From assembly GCA_965243805.1 (NCBI GenBank), contig OZ251577.1, positions 1,178,001 to 1,242,000 of the forward strand: 64,000 bases of DNA, given 5' to 3'. The notes under the pieces were generated by a model. That model worked only from the letters and a program-made list of their open reading frames with translations. It was not told where the DNA came from and did no database searches. Source of the DNA: CATQHQ01 sp965243805 (GTDB lineage Bacteria > Gemmatimonadota > Gemmatimonadetes > Longimicrobiales > Gaopeijiaceae). Both the position numbers and the translations under genes were made by a program. Position 1 is the first letter of the stretch. The number at the start of each line of letters is the position of its first letter. Below are positions 15,537-24,382 of the stretch, one piece after another.

Positions 15537-17172
15537 CGCCGCGGCCGGCAACCCGGGCCTGGGCCGCGTCCACCACGACCTCGTAGTCCTCCTCGTACCC
15601 GACCTTGCCGGGCGAAGGGAGGTAGCGGGAAAGGTCGATCTCCGCTCCCGCCAGCTCCCGGTCGAAGGCGGCCAGATCCCGCTTGGCGGCCTGGGAGTCG
15701 TCGTCCGACGTGGAGTAGACGATCGCGCCCAGCTTCTGGTCCTGCAGGCGAAGCCTCCGGCGCATCAGCTCCGCTTCGACGAACGTTCTGCGGATCTGCG
15801 GAAAGCGGTAGCGGAAGCCGTCGTCCTGCGCCTCCACGTCGGCGTCGAACTCGGCCGCCAGCGCCTCCAACTCCTTCTTTGCCAGCGAGGCCGCGCCCCC
15901 GGACGAACCCCCTTCGCCGCCGCCGCCCAGGCCCCTGGCCACGTGGCGCACCGCCTCGTCCACCGAGAGCCAGCGCACCGTCCCCACGCTCCGCTGGCAG
16001 ACCAGCCCCAGCAGCAGCCGTCGAACGTTGCGCTGCCTGCGCTCCCGGTTCTCTCGGGCCAGGGTGAACGACCGCAGCGCCGGAATGGCGAAGAAGAGGG
16101 TGCTGAAGGCAACGGGAACGACCCCCAGCCCCCAGAAGAAGAGGGGGTCCACCAGCACGCCGGCAGCGGTTCCGGCGACGGCGCCGGTCGCTGCGGGGGC
16201 GAAGGCGGGTGCCAGTCCGATCACGCCGCCGGCCGCCAAGTTGAAGCCGTTCATGCCCCCGATGATGGCGTTGGAGGTGCCGCTGTTCCCCGTCAGCTTC
16301 TTCGGGTACTCCAGCCGCAGCCACGCCGGCTTGGGCTCTCGGGCGCGGACCTTGCCGTGGGCGCTCGTCATCAGCGACGGGAAGGCGTACACCACCTCGC
16401 CCTCCTCCGAGACCTGGGGATCGCCGCCGTAGGCGCCGGTCAGCCGTCCCATCTCCTCGTCCGCCTCGTCCAGGGGAAGGGCTGTGTGCTCCACCAGCTC
16501 GGCGGTGGTCAGCACCCCTTTGCGGGCCCGGACCAGCTGGAGGGCGGTGCGGTCCTTCTGGGCTTGGGTGGGTCTGGGCTCCTCCGGTCCGAAGACGAAG
16601 GCGAAGACCTTCTTGTAGAACGGCGGCCGAGCCTCTTTGGGGAGGCGCCTTGCGTGGCGGTCGCCGTAGTAGAGGCTTCCCCGTCCCCAGCCGCTGCCGC
16701 CGAGCAACCAGTGCATGAGGAAGAAGTCTCCCAGCCCGAACCCTCCGCGTCGCCCTCCGAAACCGCCGTTCCGGTCGCCGTCCCGGTTCGCGGTCATGGC
16801 GGCGATGACCAGCACGACGAAGATCACGAAGTAGACGACCAGCATCGCCGCGGTCCAGACCTTGAAGCCCACCTTGAAGGCGGCCCAGGCGACGCGCTTG
16901 AAGCGGACCCAGAGCGACTCCTGGTCCCGAGAGATGAGCTTAGGGTCGAAGCTGTACAGGAGTTCGCCCGAATCCGAGACTTCCAGGTGCCCGCGACGGC
17001 TCTCCAGGAGCTTCTTCAGGGCCGATTCGGCCTCGTCCTGCGGCATCCCCGTGGCCGATACCACGTCGCCCAAGGTGGCGCGCCCGCGGAGGCGGCGGAG
17101 GGCGTGGAGGAGGCCGGCGGGCGGCTCGGGGGCCGCGACGGCAGGGACCGGGACGGCGGCGGCTCTGGACAA
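15463..17172 (-). CDS. large membrane protein with winged-helix-like segments, function unknown
   Basis: A 569-residue protein. Residues about 20-75 (LRGRATLGDVVSATGMPQDEAESALKKLL) look like a small winged-helix module and recur at about 215-260 (RKGVLTTAELVEHTALPLDEADEEM). Hydrophobic helices lie at about 100-125 and 300-370. A Gly-rich segment around GGFGGRRGGFGLG follows the first helix. Proteins with this layout occur in Gemmatimonadota and related phyla without assigned function. The C-terminal 25 residues, rich in Arg and Gly, overlap the DsbA-like gene on the other strand. Confidence 0.65.
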   Translation of the reverse strand: MSRAAAVPVPAVAAPEPPAGLLHALRRLRGRATLGDVVSATGMPQDEAESALKKLLESRRGHLEVSDSGELLYSFDPKLISRDQESLWVRFKRVAWAAFKVGFKVWTAAMLVVYFVIFVVLVIAAMTANRDGDRNGGFGGRRGGFGLGDFFLMHWLLGGSGWGRGSLYYGDRHARRLPKEARPPFYKKVFAFVFGPEEPRPTQAQKDRTALQLVRARKGVLTTAELVEHTALPLDEADEEMGRLTGAYGGDPQVSEEGEVVYAFPSLMTSAHGKVRAREPKPAWLRLEYPKKLTGNSGTSNAIIGGMNGFNLAAGGVIGLAPAFAPAATGAVAGTAAGVLVDPLFFWGLGVVPVAFSTLFFAIPALRSFTLARENRERRQRNVRRLLLGLVCQRSVGTVRWLSVDEAVRHVARGLGGGGEGGSSGGAASLAKKELEALAAEFDADVEAQDDGFRYRFPQIRRTFVEAELMRRRLRLQDQKLGAIVYSTSDDDSQAAKRDLAAFDRELAGAEIDLSRYLPSPGKVGYEEDYEVVVDAAQARVAGRGATARRPLRSRTRGPGRGEGPWRSR

Positions 17173-17252
17173 CGGACGGGTCTCCTACTTTGGGGGTGGT
17201 GTCCGCCGGAGGGGGGAATAGTAACGCCATGGCTCATCCCAGTGGTATATCG

Positions 17253-17993
17253 CTAGGCCGTCACCGGGACCGCCGGACCCAGTTCGGTGGCGTCCAGCGT
17301 CACTCGGGTTCGGCGGCCCAGGACCTGTACGCCGGCGTCTCGGGCCTCCCTGAGCGCCGTCGCGAACTCCGGGTCTCGGTCGGCGGCGGCTTCGATCCGG
17401 CGGATCGGCTCCGAACGCTGCATGAGGAAGAGGACGGCGGCGGCGTGTCCCGGCGTGACGGCGATCCGGGCGAGCTCCCGCAGGTGGCGCGCGCCTCGGG
17501 CGGTCACCGCATCGGGAAAGCGTGCCACATCCTCCACGACCCAGGAAACTCCCTTCGCCTCCAGGTAGAGTCTCCGGTCGCCCTGGCCCAGCAGAAAGTC
17601 GAAGCGCGAAGAACCCCAAGCCGCTTCGCTGCGTAGGAAGCTCCACTCGGAGAGTTCGGCGATCGCGCCCGCTCGCAGGGCCAGGGCCGCCAGCTGGTTG
17701 GGACGCCGGGTGTCGCAGCACGCCAGCGCGCCCTCCTCCGTCTCCACGTAGACGGCGGTCCAGGCGGTCTTGCGAGGACGGTCGGCGGCCTTGAGCCAGA
17801 TCGTCCTTCCCGGCACCAGGAGCTCGGCCAGGCGTCCGGGATCGGGAAGATGGGCGCGCACTTCGCCGCCTCCGGGGACCATGCGGGCGTGGACAACGAA
17901 GCGGTTCGGCCGGTGTGCGAACACCGCCCTACGCCAGGGGCCGGGGGTGGGCAGAACGACGGGAAGCGAGGGAGGCGTGACCGATTCAAGCAT
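17253..17993 (-). CDS. sfsA: SfsA family DNA-binding nuclease
   Basis: A 246-residue protein matching SfsA along its length: AHRPNRFVVHARM, then VRAHLPDPGRLAELLVPG, then SRFDFLLGQGDRRLYLEAKGVSWV (nuclease-like Asp, Glu and Lys), then FPDAVTARGARHLRELA. SfsA proteins bind DNA and have a PD-(D/E)xK-like nuclease core; the sugar-fermentation phenotype is indirect. The ATG at 17993 is the one nearest the domain start, although no ribosome-binding site is visible; the longer frame upstream runs into the divergent regulator gene. Confidence 0.88.
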   Translation of the reverse strand: MLESVTPPSLPVVLPTPGPWRRAVFAHRPNRFVVHARMVPGGGEVRAHLPDPGRLAELLVPGRTIWLKAADRPRKTAWTAVYVETEEGALACCDTRRPNQLAALALRAGAIAELSEWSFLRSEAAWGSSRFDFLLGQGDRRLYLEAKGVSWVVEDVARFPDAVTARGARHLRELARIAVTPGHAAAVLFLMQRSEPIRRIEAAADRDPEFATALREARDAGVQVLGRRTRVTLDATELGPAVPVTA

Positions 17994-18078
17994 GGAAGGG
18001 GAGGGCGGCGATGATCGAACGATGATGGCGGCTGAATAGGCTCTCGGCTCCGACACGACCCCAGCCAGGAGCCAGCGA

Positions 18079-18933
18079 ATGCCGCCGAACCGCCAGAGCC
18101 GCCCGGTCATCGTCTCTCTGATGCGACCGCCCTACCGTCACCTGCGACCGGTAGACCATGCAAGGCCGGTCCGGCCACGGGGCGGCGGTTGGGTCATGGT
18201 GTGGAACCTGGGCGCCAACGGGTGGCCAAGCGGGAGCGAGCTGGTGGCGCGGCGTCACGCGGGCGTGGCGCTGGCGATCGTGTTGCCCGACGACGGCTTC
18301 GCCATCGCCCAGGTGCTCCGGGCGATCGAGCGCTCTCGTCCCCAAGCGGTCCTGCCATACCACGTCGCGCCTCGTCCCACCGACGTGGCCTGCGTGATCC
18401 GTCGGCCGCCGGCGTCTCTCTCCACCGCCGTGACCGAGTACCTGGAGTGGCGCGGCTTCGCTCTGGACCCGGTTACCCGAAGCGTGCTTCGTCGCACCGT
18501 GGAGCTCAGTGCCCACGTGCAGACGATCACGTCCCTGGCCAAGAACCTCTACATGTCCCGGCGGGCTCTGGGACGGCGATTCATGAGCAGCGGCTTGCCG
18601 GTTCCGTCGCACTGGCTCCACGCCTCCCGGATCCTCCGAGCGGCGATCAAGCTTCAGAACTCGGACGCCAGCCTCTTCAGCATCGCCGTCTCGCTGGGGT
18701 ACCCCGACGGCTTCTCGTTGAGCAACCAGATGAGTCGGCTCTGCGGCATCCGGCCGCTGGACACGCGAACTCGGCTGGGCTGGGAGTGGGTGTTCGAGTG
18801 CTGGCTGGCTCGCGAGGCAGAAGGAGGAAGTGTTTCCCAAGACGTGCTGCGGGCCCGGCCGTCCGTCGCCGCGCCGCGCCTGGGCAAGACCGCGGAGGAC
18901 CAGTCTCGGCGTAGGGCTACCATCTCCCGATAG
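18079..18933 (+). CDS. AraC-type helix-turn-helix regulator
   Basis: A 284-residue protein. The C-terminal part (about 145-230) is an AraC-like double helix-turn-helix: ITSLAKNLYMSRRALGRRF and then LFSIAVSLGYPDGFSLSNQM. The N-terminal half has no recognisable sugar-binding cupin and may be a degenerate receiver-like or sensor region. AGGAG lies 7 bases before the ATG at 18079, which supports this start. The SARP/AAA regulator begins 9 bases after its stop, so they probably form a regulatory pair. It is divergent from sfsA. Confidence 0.8.
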   Translation: MPPNRQSRPVIVSLMRPPYRHLRPVDHARPVRPRGGGWVMVWNLGANGWPSGSELVARRHAGVALAIVLPDDGFAIAQVLRAIERSRPQAVLPYHVAPRPTDVACVIRRPPASLSTAVTEYLEWRGFALDPVTRSVLRRTVELSAHVQTITSLAKNLYMSRRALGRRFMSSGLPVPSHWLHASRILRAAIKLQNSDASLFSIAVSLGYPDGFSLSNQMSRLCGIRPLDTRTRLGWEWVFECWLAREAEGGSVSQDVLRARPSVAAPRLGKTAEDQSRRRATISR

Positions 18934-18942
18934 GGCTCCGGG

Positions 18943-21900
18943 TTGTCGGGCAGCGACGCCGAGACCCGGCGTCCCGGACTCCGGCTCGAGCTCTTCGGAG
19001 GACCCTCCCTGTGGCGCGACGGTCGTCACGTGGGCACGTCTCCCTTCCAGGCCGCGCTCCTGGCCGTCGTCTTCGGTCAGGGACGGGACCGCCTCTCGCG
19101 TTCCTTCGTCCAGCGGCTCCTCTGGGAGGACGCCGACCATCCCTCCGTCCGCCATAGGATCAGCCAGCTGATCTACCAGACGAACCGGCGTTGCGAGGCC
19201 CGGCTCCTGACGTTGGAAGGCGAGTTCGTTCAGGTGCGCGCCGGGATCGTCGATTGCGACCTGGACGACTTCGAGACGATGATCCGCGTTCCCCGCCTTC
19301 GCGAAGCTTGCGATCTCGTTGAGCGGGGCTTCCTGTCGGCGTTCCCCCGTCGAAGGACGCGCCAGCTGACGGACTGGATCGAGGAGCGACGAGTCACCGT
19401 GCGGGCAAGGCTTCGCCGGAAGGCGCTCTCCACCTGGGAGTTCGCCGAGCACTCGGACGACTGGCTCCACGCGGAGCAGGCGGCCGACGCACTTCTGCGT
19501 CTCGATCCCCGGGACGAGACGGTCCTGCGCCGGGTGATGAAGGCCACCGCGCTGGGCGGGAAGGTCCGGGAAGCCGAGGCCGTGTACCACGCCTTCGCCG
19601 AGCGGGCGGGTCCGGCCGGCCAGTGGGTTCCCGCGCCGGAGACGTCGGCCCTGTTGCGGTCGGTCCGATCCGCCATCCGGCTTCCAGCCCCAGGCACGAC
19701 GACCGCCTCTGCGCCGCCGTTGGAGGTGGAGGTGCCGTTCCAGGGGCGCGACGACGAGTTGGCGCACCTGGGGCGCAGCATCTACCGAAAGCGGGCCGAC
19801 GACCGCCTTCGCGTCGTGGCCGTCAGCGGCGAGGCGGGGATCGGCAAGACCAGGCTCGTGGAGGAAGCGATCCAGGGCGCGCGCTTCCGAGGGTACAGGG
19901 TGTTGCGGGCCGCGCCTGGGGAGCTGGAGCGGGAGATTCCGTTGAGTCCACTGCTGGAGGCGCTTGCCCAGCCGTGGATGGGACCCCTCGTGCGCTCTGT
20001 GGAAGAGCCGTGGCGCTCGACCCTCCTCTCGCTGGCGCCGCAGCTCCGGGAGAAGCCGCAACTCAGGGAGAAACCGAGCCGACGGCGCCAAGCTGCGCCC
20101 CCGTCGCACCCGAAACAAGCTGCGCTTGCGTCGCGCCCGCAAGATGTGGCGATGCGCACCTGCGAAGCCTTCCTCCACCTCTTCCGCGCCGTAGTGCGGG
20201 ACCGGCGAACGATCTTCTTCTTGGACGACTTCCACTGGACCGATCGGGCGTCGCTGGCCGTGCTCCAGTTCGTCCATCGCCGTTGGCGAGACCGGGGCCT
20301 GGTCTTGGTGCTGGCGTATCGGCCGGAGGAGCTGCGAGACCGGGACGCTGCGGCCACACTGGTGCAGGAACTGGAGGTGGACCCGCGCCTGACGGCCGTT
20401 CGCCTGGGTCCGCTGAACGTGGAGCCGGCGCGGCGGGTGGCTGCTGCCGTCTCCGCACAGCCCTTGCCGGACGAGACGCTGGACGAGGTGGCGAGGCTGG
20501 CGGGAGGCAACCCCTTCTTCCTGATCGAACTGGCGGCCGACTGCATGGCCGACCGAACGCGGGAGCGGTCCGGCGACGAACTCGCGCTGCCCACGTCGGT
20601 GCGGCAAGTGATCGCTCGGCGGGTGGCGAAGCTGGACTCCAGCGCCGCGAGGGCGATCGCCGCGCTTGCAGTGTGCGGACGCACCGTCACGTTGCGGCAG
20701 CTTGGCCAACTCACCGGCGTCGGCCGCAACGAGTGCGTGGACGCCTTGGAAACGCTCCAGCGGCTTCGGCTGGCGGGGTGGACGGAGCGGGGCGTCGGGA
20801 CCCGCAACGACATCGTGCGAAGGACGGTCTACGACGGCATCGGCGAGGCTCGTCGCGCCATGTTTCACGGCGCAACCGCAGAGATGTTGCGCTCCGGCTC
20901 TCGTCCGCCCCTGGACCAGATTGCGCTGCACTACTTCCGCGCCGGCGAGCGGGAGCTGGCCCGGAGCTACGCACTGGAGGCCGCCGACGCCGAACCGGGA
21001 AGTCCGGCCGAGCACATGCGCCTGCTGCGCTTGGCCTACGACGCCAGCGAGGAGCCGGGCCGCCGCCCCGCCATGGTTCGTCTGGCCCGGGCCCACTTCG
21101 AGTCCCAGGAGCTGGAGAAGGCGAAGCGATACGGCGAAGAGGCGATGAAGAACGTGGGAGCGCTGCTGCCCGGCGAACAGATCGACGTGCGCTTGGTGCT
21201 GGTCGGCGCCCGCCGCCTGCTGGGTCTCGACCCGCCCGCCACGACCTTGGAGAAGCTGGCCGAAGTGGAACGGGCGGCCGTCGAGGGCGAGGAAGAGCTT
21301 CTCGCCGTCCATGCCTTGGAGATCGCTCTGGAGGTGCTCGACGTGCTGGGCACCGAGGCGGAGATCGCGGAGCTCTTCGCGCGAGCCCGAGGCATGTTGG
21401 CGTTCGAGAAGCCCGCGGCGCGCTGCCGTGTGCTGGTGCTGCTGGCCGCGGACGCCCTTCATGGATCGCCGGCGGCGGCCTTGGAGTGGGGCCGCCGAGC
21501 TGCAGCACTGGTCCGGGACGAGAAGCTGGCCGCGGAGGAGATGCTGGTCGGCCAGCGGTGGACGGCGGCGCTAGCGACCAACGGCCTTCTGGCCACCGAC
21601 CAGGGTCTTGCAGCGGTGGCGGAGGCCCGGGCGGCGGCCGAACGGACTCGCGATGTCCGCTCCAAGGCGTTGTTCCTCTTCCAGCTTGCCGACTGGCACG
21701 CCGTGGTGGGCGCTCCCGAGGCGGCCGTCCGGGTGCTGGCCCAGCACCGGGCCGCCATCGCCGGTACCGACGCTCCGGGACTCCGCTTTCAGGAGCGCTT
21801 CGGGCGCGGCGCGGCGGCCCTTGCCGGGGGCGACTTGGCCGAAGCCCGGAGCGCCTTCGCCCAGGCACGGGAGCTGCCCCCGCACACGGTTCCTCGGCGG

Positions 21901-22266
21901 CTCCTGGCCAGACTGACGGGAATGGAGGGGCGGCTCCTGCTTGACCTGGGGCGCATCCGCGAAGCTGGCGAGCTGGCAGAGCGAGGTCCCGTCGAGCCGG
22001 GCTCTTCCGCCGACCTCTACGCCTTCCACGCCCGCTACCTCTCGCGGATCGGCACCCCTGGGCGAGCGGCTGATCTGCTGGAAGGCGGGCTGGACGAAGC
22101 CGGCACTGCCCGGCCGGTCCGGTGGCTTCGTCTGGCGCTGGAGTTCGTGCGTCTGGCGCGCCGGAGCGGCCGACCCCAGGCCGAGCTGGCCCGCACGGCC
22201 CGGGCCCGTGCGGAAGCGCTGGAGCTGCCCGGCCTGGCGTACGAGTTCGTCCCCTACGTGGGCTGA
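18943..22266 (+). CDS. SARP/BTAD-AAA large transcriptional regulator
   Basis: A 1,107-residue protein. Residues about 10-100 are an OmpR-like winged-helix region (LRLELFGGPSLWRDG), and about 105-230 a bacterial transcriptional activator (BTAD) helical domain. An AAA/STAND ATPase follows, with Walker A GEAGIGKTRL near residue 300, Walker B IFFLDDFHW near 430, and a GNPFFLIEL sensor region. The last 400 residues are TPR-like helices. Such proteins switch on transcription when a ligand releases nucleotide-dependent autoinhibition. The TTG start at 18943 has weak upstream signal. Two small tandem repeats (QLREKP x2 and a nine-residue pair) lie inside the ATPase region, where most family members have none. 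Confidence 0.85.
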   Translation: MSGSDAETRRPGLRLELFGGPSLWRDGRHVGTSPFQAALLAVVFGQGRDRLSRSFVQRLLWEDADHPSVRHRISQLIYQTNRRCEARLLTLEGEFVQVRAGIVDCDLDDFETMIRVPRLREACDLVERGFLSAFPRRRTRQLTDWIEERRVTVRARLRRKALSTWEFAEHSDDWLHAEQAADALLRLDPRDETVLRRVMKATALGGKVREAEAVYHAFAERAGPAGQWVPAPETSALLRSVRSAIRLPAPGTTTASAPPLEVEVPFQGRDDELAHLGRSIYRKRADDRLRVVAVSGEAGIGKTRLVEEAIQGARFRGYRVLRAAPGELEREIPLSPLLEALAQPWMGPLVRSVEEPWRSTLLSLAPQLREKPQLREKPSRRRQAAPPSHPKQAALASRPQDVAMRTCEAFLHLFRAVVRDRRTIFFLDDFHWTDRASLAVLQFVHRRWRDRGLVLVLAYRPEELRDRDAAATLVQELEVDPRLTAVRLGPLNVEPARRVAAAVSAQPLPDETLDEVARLAGGNPFFLIELAADCMADRTRERSGDELALPTSVRQVIARRVAKLDSSAARAIAALAVCGRTVTLRQLGQLTGVGRNECVDALETLQRLRLAGWTERGVGTRNDIVRRTVYDGIGEARRAMFHGATAEMLRSGSRPPLDQIALHYFRAGERELARSYALEAADAEPGSPAEHMRLLRLAYDASEEPGRRPAMVRLARAHFESQELEKAKRYGEEAMKNVGALLPGEQIDVRLVLVGARRLLGLDPPATTLEKLAEVERAAVEGEEELLAVHALEIALEVLDVLGTEAEIAELFARARGMLAFEKPAARCRVLVLLAADALHGSPAAALEWGRRAAALVRDEKLAAEEMLVGQRWTAALATNGLLATDQGLAAVAEARAAAERTRDVRSKALFLFQLADWHAVVGAPEAAVRVLAQHRAAIAGTDAPGLRFQERFGRGAAALAGGDLAEARSAFAQARELPPHTVPRRLLARLTGMEGRLLLDLGRIREAGELAERGPVEPGSSADLYAFHARYLSRIGTPGRAADLLEGGLDEAGTARPVRWLRLALEFVRLARRSGRPQAELARTARARAEALELPGLAYEFVPYVG
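20041..20142 (+). repeat. 18-bp x2 and 27-bp x2 repeats in the AAA domain
   Basis: Two 18-bp units at 20041 and 20059 encode QLREKP twice with synonymous differences. Two 27-bp units at 20089 and 20116 encode QAAPPSHPK and QAALASRPQ. The synonymous drift suggests the first duplication is not recent. Confidence 0.85.
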
Positions 22267-22328
22267 CGGTTGCGCCGTCCCGGCCTTGTCCGCGCCCCGG
22301 CTCCCGTACCGTCCCACTCCCGGCTGTG

Positions 22329-22367
22329 TAGATTCCACCCCATGAGAGACTCCACCCCATGAGAACA
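22329..22367 (+). promoter_or_regulatory. -10 element and duplicated start of the D-aminoacylase operon
   Basis: TAGATT at 22329 ends 7 bases before an ATG at 22342, a spacing expected for a leaderless transcript. The segment TCCACCCCATGAGA is duplicated with a 17-bp shift. The first ATG opens a six-codon ORF (MRDSTP) whose TGA overlaps the second ATG at 22359, the probable real start. Confidence 0.6.
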
Positions 22368-22619
22368 GCCGAAGGAGAGGCCCGCCGAGCCCTGTCCAGG
22401 TTGCGCCGGTCGGTGGAGAAGGCACGCCGGGAGCTGAGGGCATTGCGGGGGGCGCTGGAGCGGGCCGAGGGGGACGACTTCCCCGACGACGACTACCGAG
22501 AGTGCGACGAGCATCTGACGGCCGCAGCGGAGTGGGTCGGCCAAGAGGAGGCGCGGCTGCGGGCCAAGGTGCTGCACGCCGGGGGGCTGGAGCCGGGCCG
22601 GGTGCGCAAGTCGTCGTGA
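22359..22619 (+). CDS. 86-residue coiled-coil protein, function unknown
   Basis: A short, highly charged helical protein (RRALSRLRRSVEKARRELR, then RAEGDDFPDDDYRECDEHL) likely to form a coiled coil. It ends 2 bases before the D-aminoacylase start and is probably the first gene of that operon. The start at 22359 is the second copy of a duplicated initiation site. No family is recognised. Confidence 0.65.
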   Translation: MRTAEGEARRALSRLRRSVEKARRELRALRGALERAEGDDFPDDDYRECDEHLTAAAEWVGQEEARLRAKVLHAGGLEPGRVRKSS

Positions 22620-22621
22620 CC

Positions 22622-24382
22622 ATGAGGCGGCGGGAGTTTGTCGCCCGAGGTGCCACGGGCTTGGTAGGCGTCTCCGTGCTGCCGCGAGGGTTCGCATCGC
22701 CGCTCGCCATCCAGCCGGAGCTGGTAGTCCGCGGCGGGACGATCTTCGACGGAACCGGCGGTCCGCCCCGCTCGGGCGACGTGGCGGTGGCCGCTGGCCG
22801 GATCGTGCAGGTGGGCCGGGTGGCTGGCCGAGGCGCGGAGGAGATCGACGCTCGAGGCTTGGCCGTCGCGCCCGGGTTCGTGGACATCCACTCCCACGCG
22901 GACCTGTCGCTGCTGGTCAACCCGTCCGCCGAGAGCCGGGTTCGGCAGGGGGTCACGGTGGAGGTGGTGGGGCAGGACGGCAGCTCCATCGGCCCTTGGG
23001 GCGACGCCGCCTTCGAGTCCACCCGAGATCGCTACCGCCGGAGCTGGGACGTGGAGATCGACTTCCGCGATCCGGGGGGCTTTCTGGACAGGATCGACCG
23101 GGAGCGCCCGGCGGTGAACGTGGCAACGATGGTGGGCCACGGCACGGTTCGGGGGCGCGTGATGGGCGGCGCCGACCGACCCGCGACCCCCGCCGAGCTG
23201 GACCGGATGCGCGCCCTGGTGCGGGAGGCCCTCGCCGAGGGCGCCGTCGGCCTCTCCACGGGGCTGGAGTACACGCCGGGCAGCTTCGCCGGACTGGACG
23301 AGCTGGTGGCGCTGGCGAGGGAGCTGCGCGGCACGCCGTACCCCTACGCCTCCCACATGCGCAACGAAGACGACCGACTCCTGGCAGGGCTGGAGGAGGC
23401 GCTGCACGTGGGCCGGGTCGCCGGCGTTTCCGTTCAGGTCTCCCACCTCAAGGCCCAAGGCGAGCGCAACTACTGGAAGGCGGACGCGGCCCTCTCCGCC
23501 ATCGAAGCCGCCCGGTCCGCCGGCGTGGACGCTCACTTCGACCGATACCCCTACACCGCCTACGCCACGAGCCTCTCCAACCTCTTTCCCGCGTCGGCCC
23601 GCTCCGGCGGCTCCGCCCGCTTCCTGGAGCGGCTGGCCGATCCCTCCCAGAGCCCGGCGCTGGAGCGCGCCTGCCGAGATAAGGTCGCCCTGCTGGGGTC
23701 CTGGAACGCTGTGCAGGTCACTCGGGTCGGAGGCGGCGACGCCCGCGCCCAAGGCCGCCGGCTGGGCGAGCTGGCCGAGGAGCTGGGCGAGGACCCCTAC
23801 GAACTGACCGTCCGCCTGCTGCGAGAGAGCGGCAGCAACGTGGGGATGATCGGCTTCGGCATGTCGGACGAGAACACGGAGCGCGTCCTGGCCCACCCCC
23901 TGGGGATGGTGTGCTCCGACGGCGGCTCCTACGCGCCCTACGGTCCCCTCTCCGCTTCCTCTCCCCACCCGCGAGGTTACGGCAGCTTCCCACGGGTCCT
24001 GGGACACTACGTGCGGGAGCGGGGCGCCATGACCCTGGAGGCCGCCGTCCACAAGATGACGGGACTTCCCGCCGCGAAGCTGGCACTGACCGACCGAGGG
24101 GCGATTCGCCCTGGCGCCGTGGCCGACTTGGTGGTGTTCGACCCCGATCAAGTGGCGGACCGGGCCACCTTCGAGCAGCCCCACCGATACCCGGTGGGAA
24201 TCCTTCACGTGGTCGTCTCCGGCGTGCACACCATCCGCGACGGCGAGCAGACCGGGCAACGGGGCGGCCGCGCCGTGCGAGGGACCGGCGTCCTAGCAAG
24301 GGAGGAACCGGGCGCCGCCCAAGCCAGGGGGCCGGGTGCCCGTGGGGAACCGGGCGCCCTCGGACGGGAGCCGAGCCGCTGA
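22622..24382 (+). CDS. N-acyl-D-amino-acid deacylase family amidohydrolase, Tat-exported
   Basis: A 586-residue protein. MRRREFVARGATGLVGVSVL is a twin-arginine type signal. The amidohydrolase core starts VVRGGTIFDGTGGPPRSGDVAV and carries the metal ligands in DIHSHAD, then SHMRNEDD and VSHLKAQGERN, and the C-terminal Asp in VCSDGG. The D-aminoacylase subgroup hydrolyses N-acyl-D-amino acids or related cyclic amides. Its last 25 residues are a Gly-Pro-Arg-rich imperfect repeat. The stop TGA overlaps the probable CTG start of luxE. A second paralogue lies at 61.8 kb. Confidence 0.88.
   Translation: MRRREFVARGATGLVGVSVLPRGFASPLAIQPELVVRGGTIFDGTGGPPRSGDVAVAAGRIVQVGRVAGRGAEEIDARGLAVAPGFVDIHSHADLSLLVNPSAESRVRQGVTVEVVGQDGSSIGPWGDAAFESTRDRYRRSWDVEIDFRDPGGFLDRIDRERPAVNVATMVGHGTVRGRVMGGADRPATPAELDRMRALVREALAEGAVGLSTGLEYTPGSFAGLDELVALARELRGTPYPYASHMRNEDDRLLAGLEEALHVGRVAGVSVQVSHLKAQGERNYWKADAALSAIEAARSAGVDAHFDRYPYTAYATSLSNLFPASARSGGSARFLERLADPSQSPALERACRDKVALLGSWNAVQVTRVGGGDARAQGRRLGELAEELGEDPYELTVRLLRESGSNVGMIGFGMSDENTERVLAHPLGMVCSDGGSYAPYGPLSASSPHPRGYGSFPRVLGHYVRERGAMTLEAAVHKMTGLPAAKLALTDRGAIRPGAVADLVVFDPDQVADRATFEQPHRYPVGILHVVVSGVHTIRDGEQTGQRGGRAVRGTGVLAREEPGAAQARGPGARGEPGALGREPSR

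Noticed and set aside
17986..21462. Very long open frame (1,158 codons) on the minus strand
   Set aside because: It is the reverse shadow of the AraC-type and SARP genes. Composition is Arg-, His- and Gln-rich with no domain, and high GC leaves antisense frames open.
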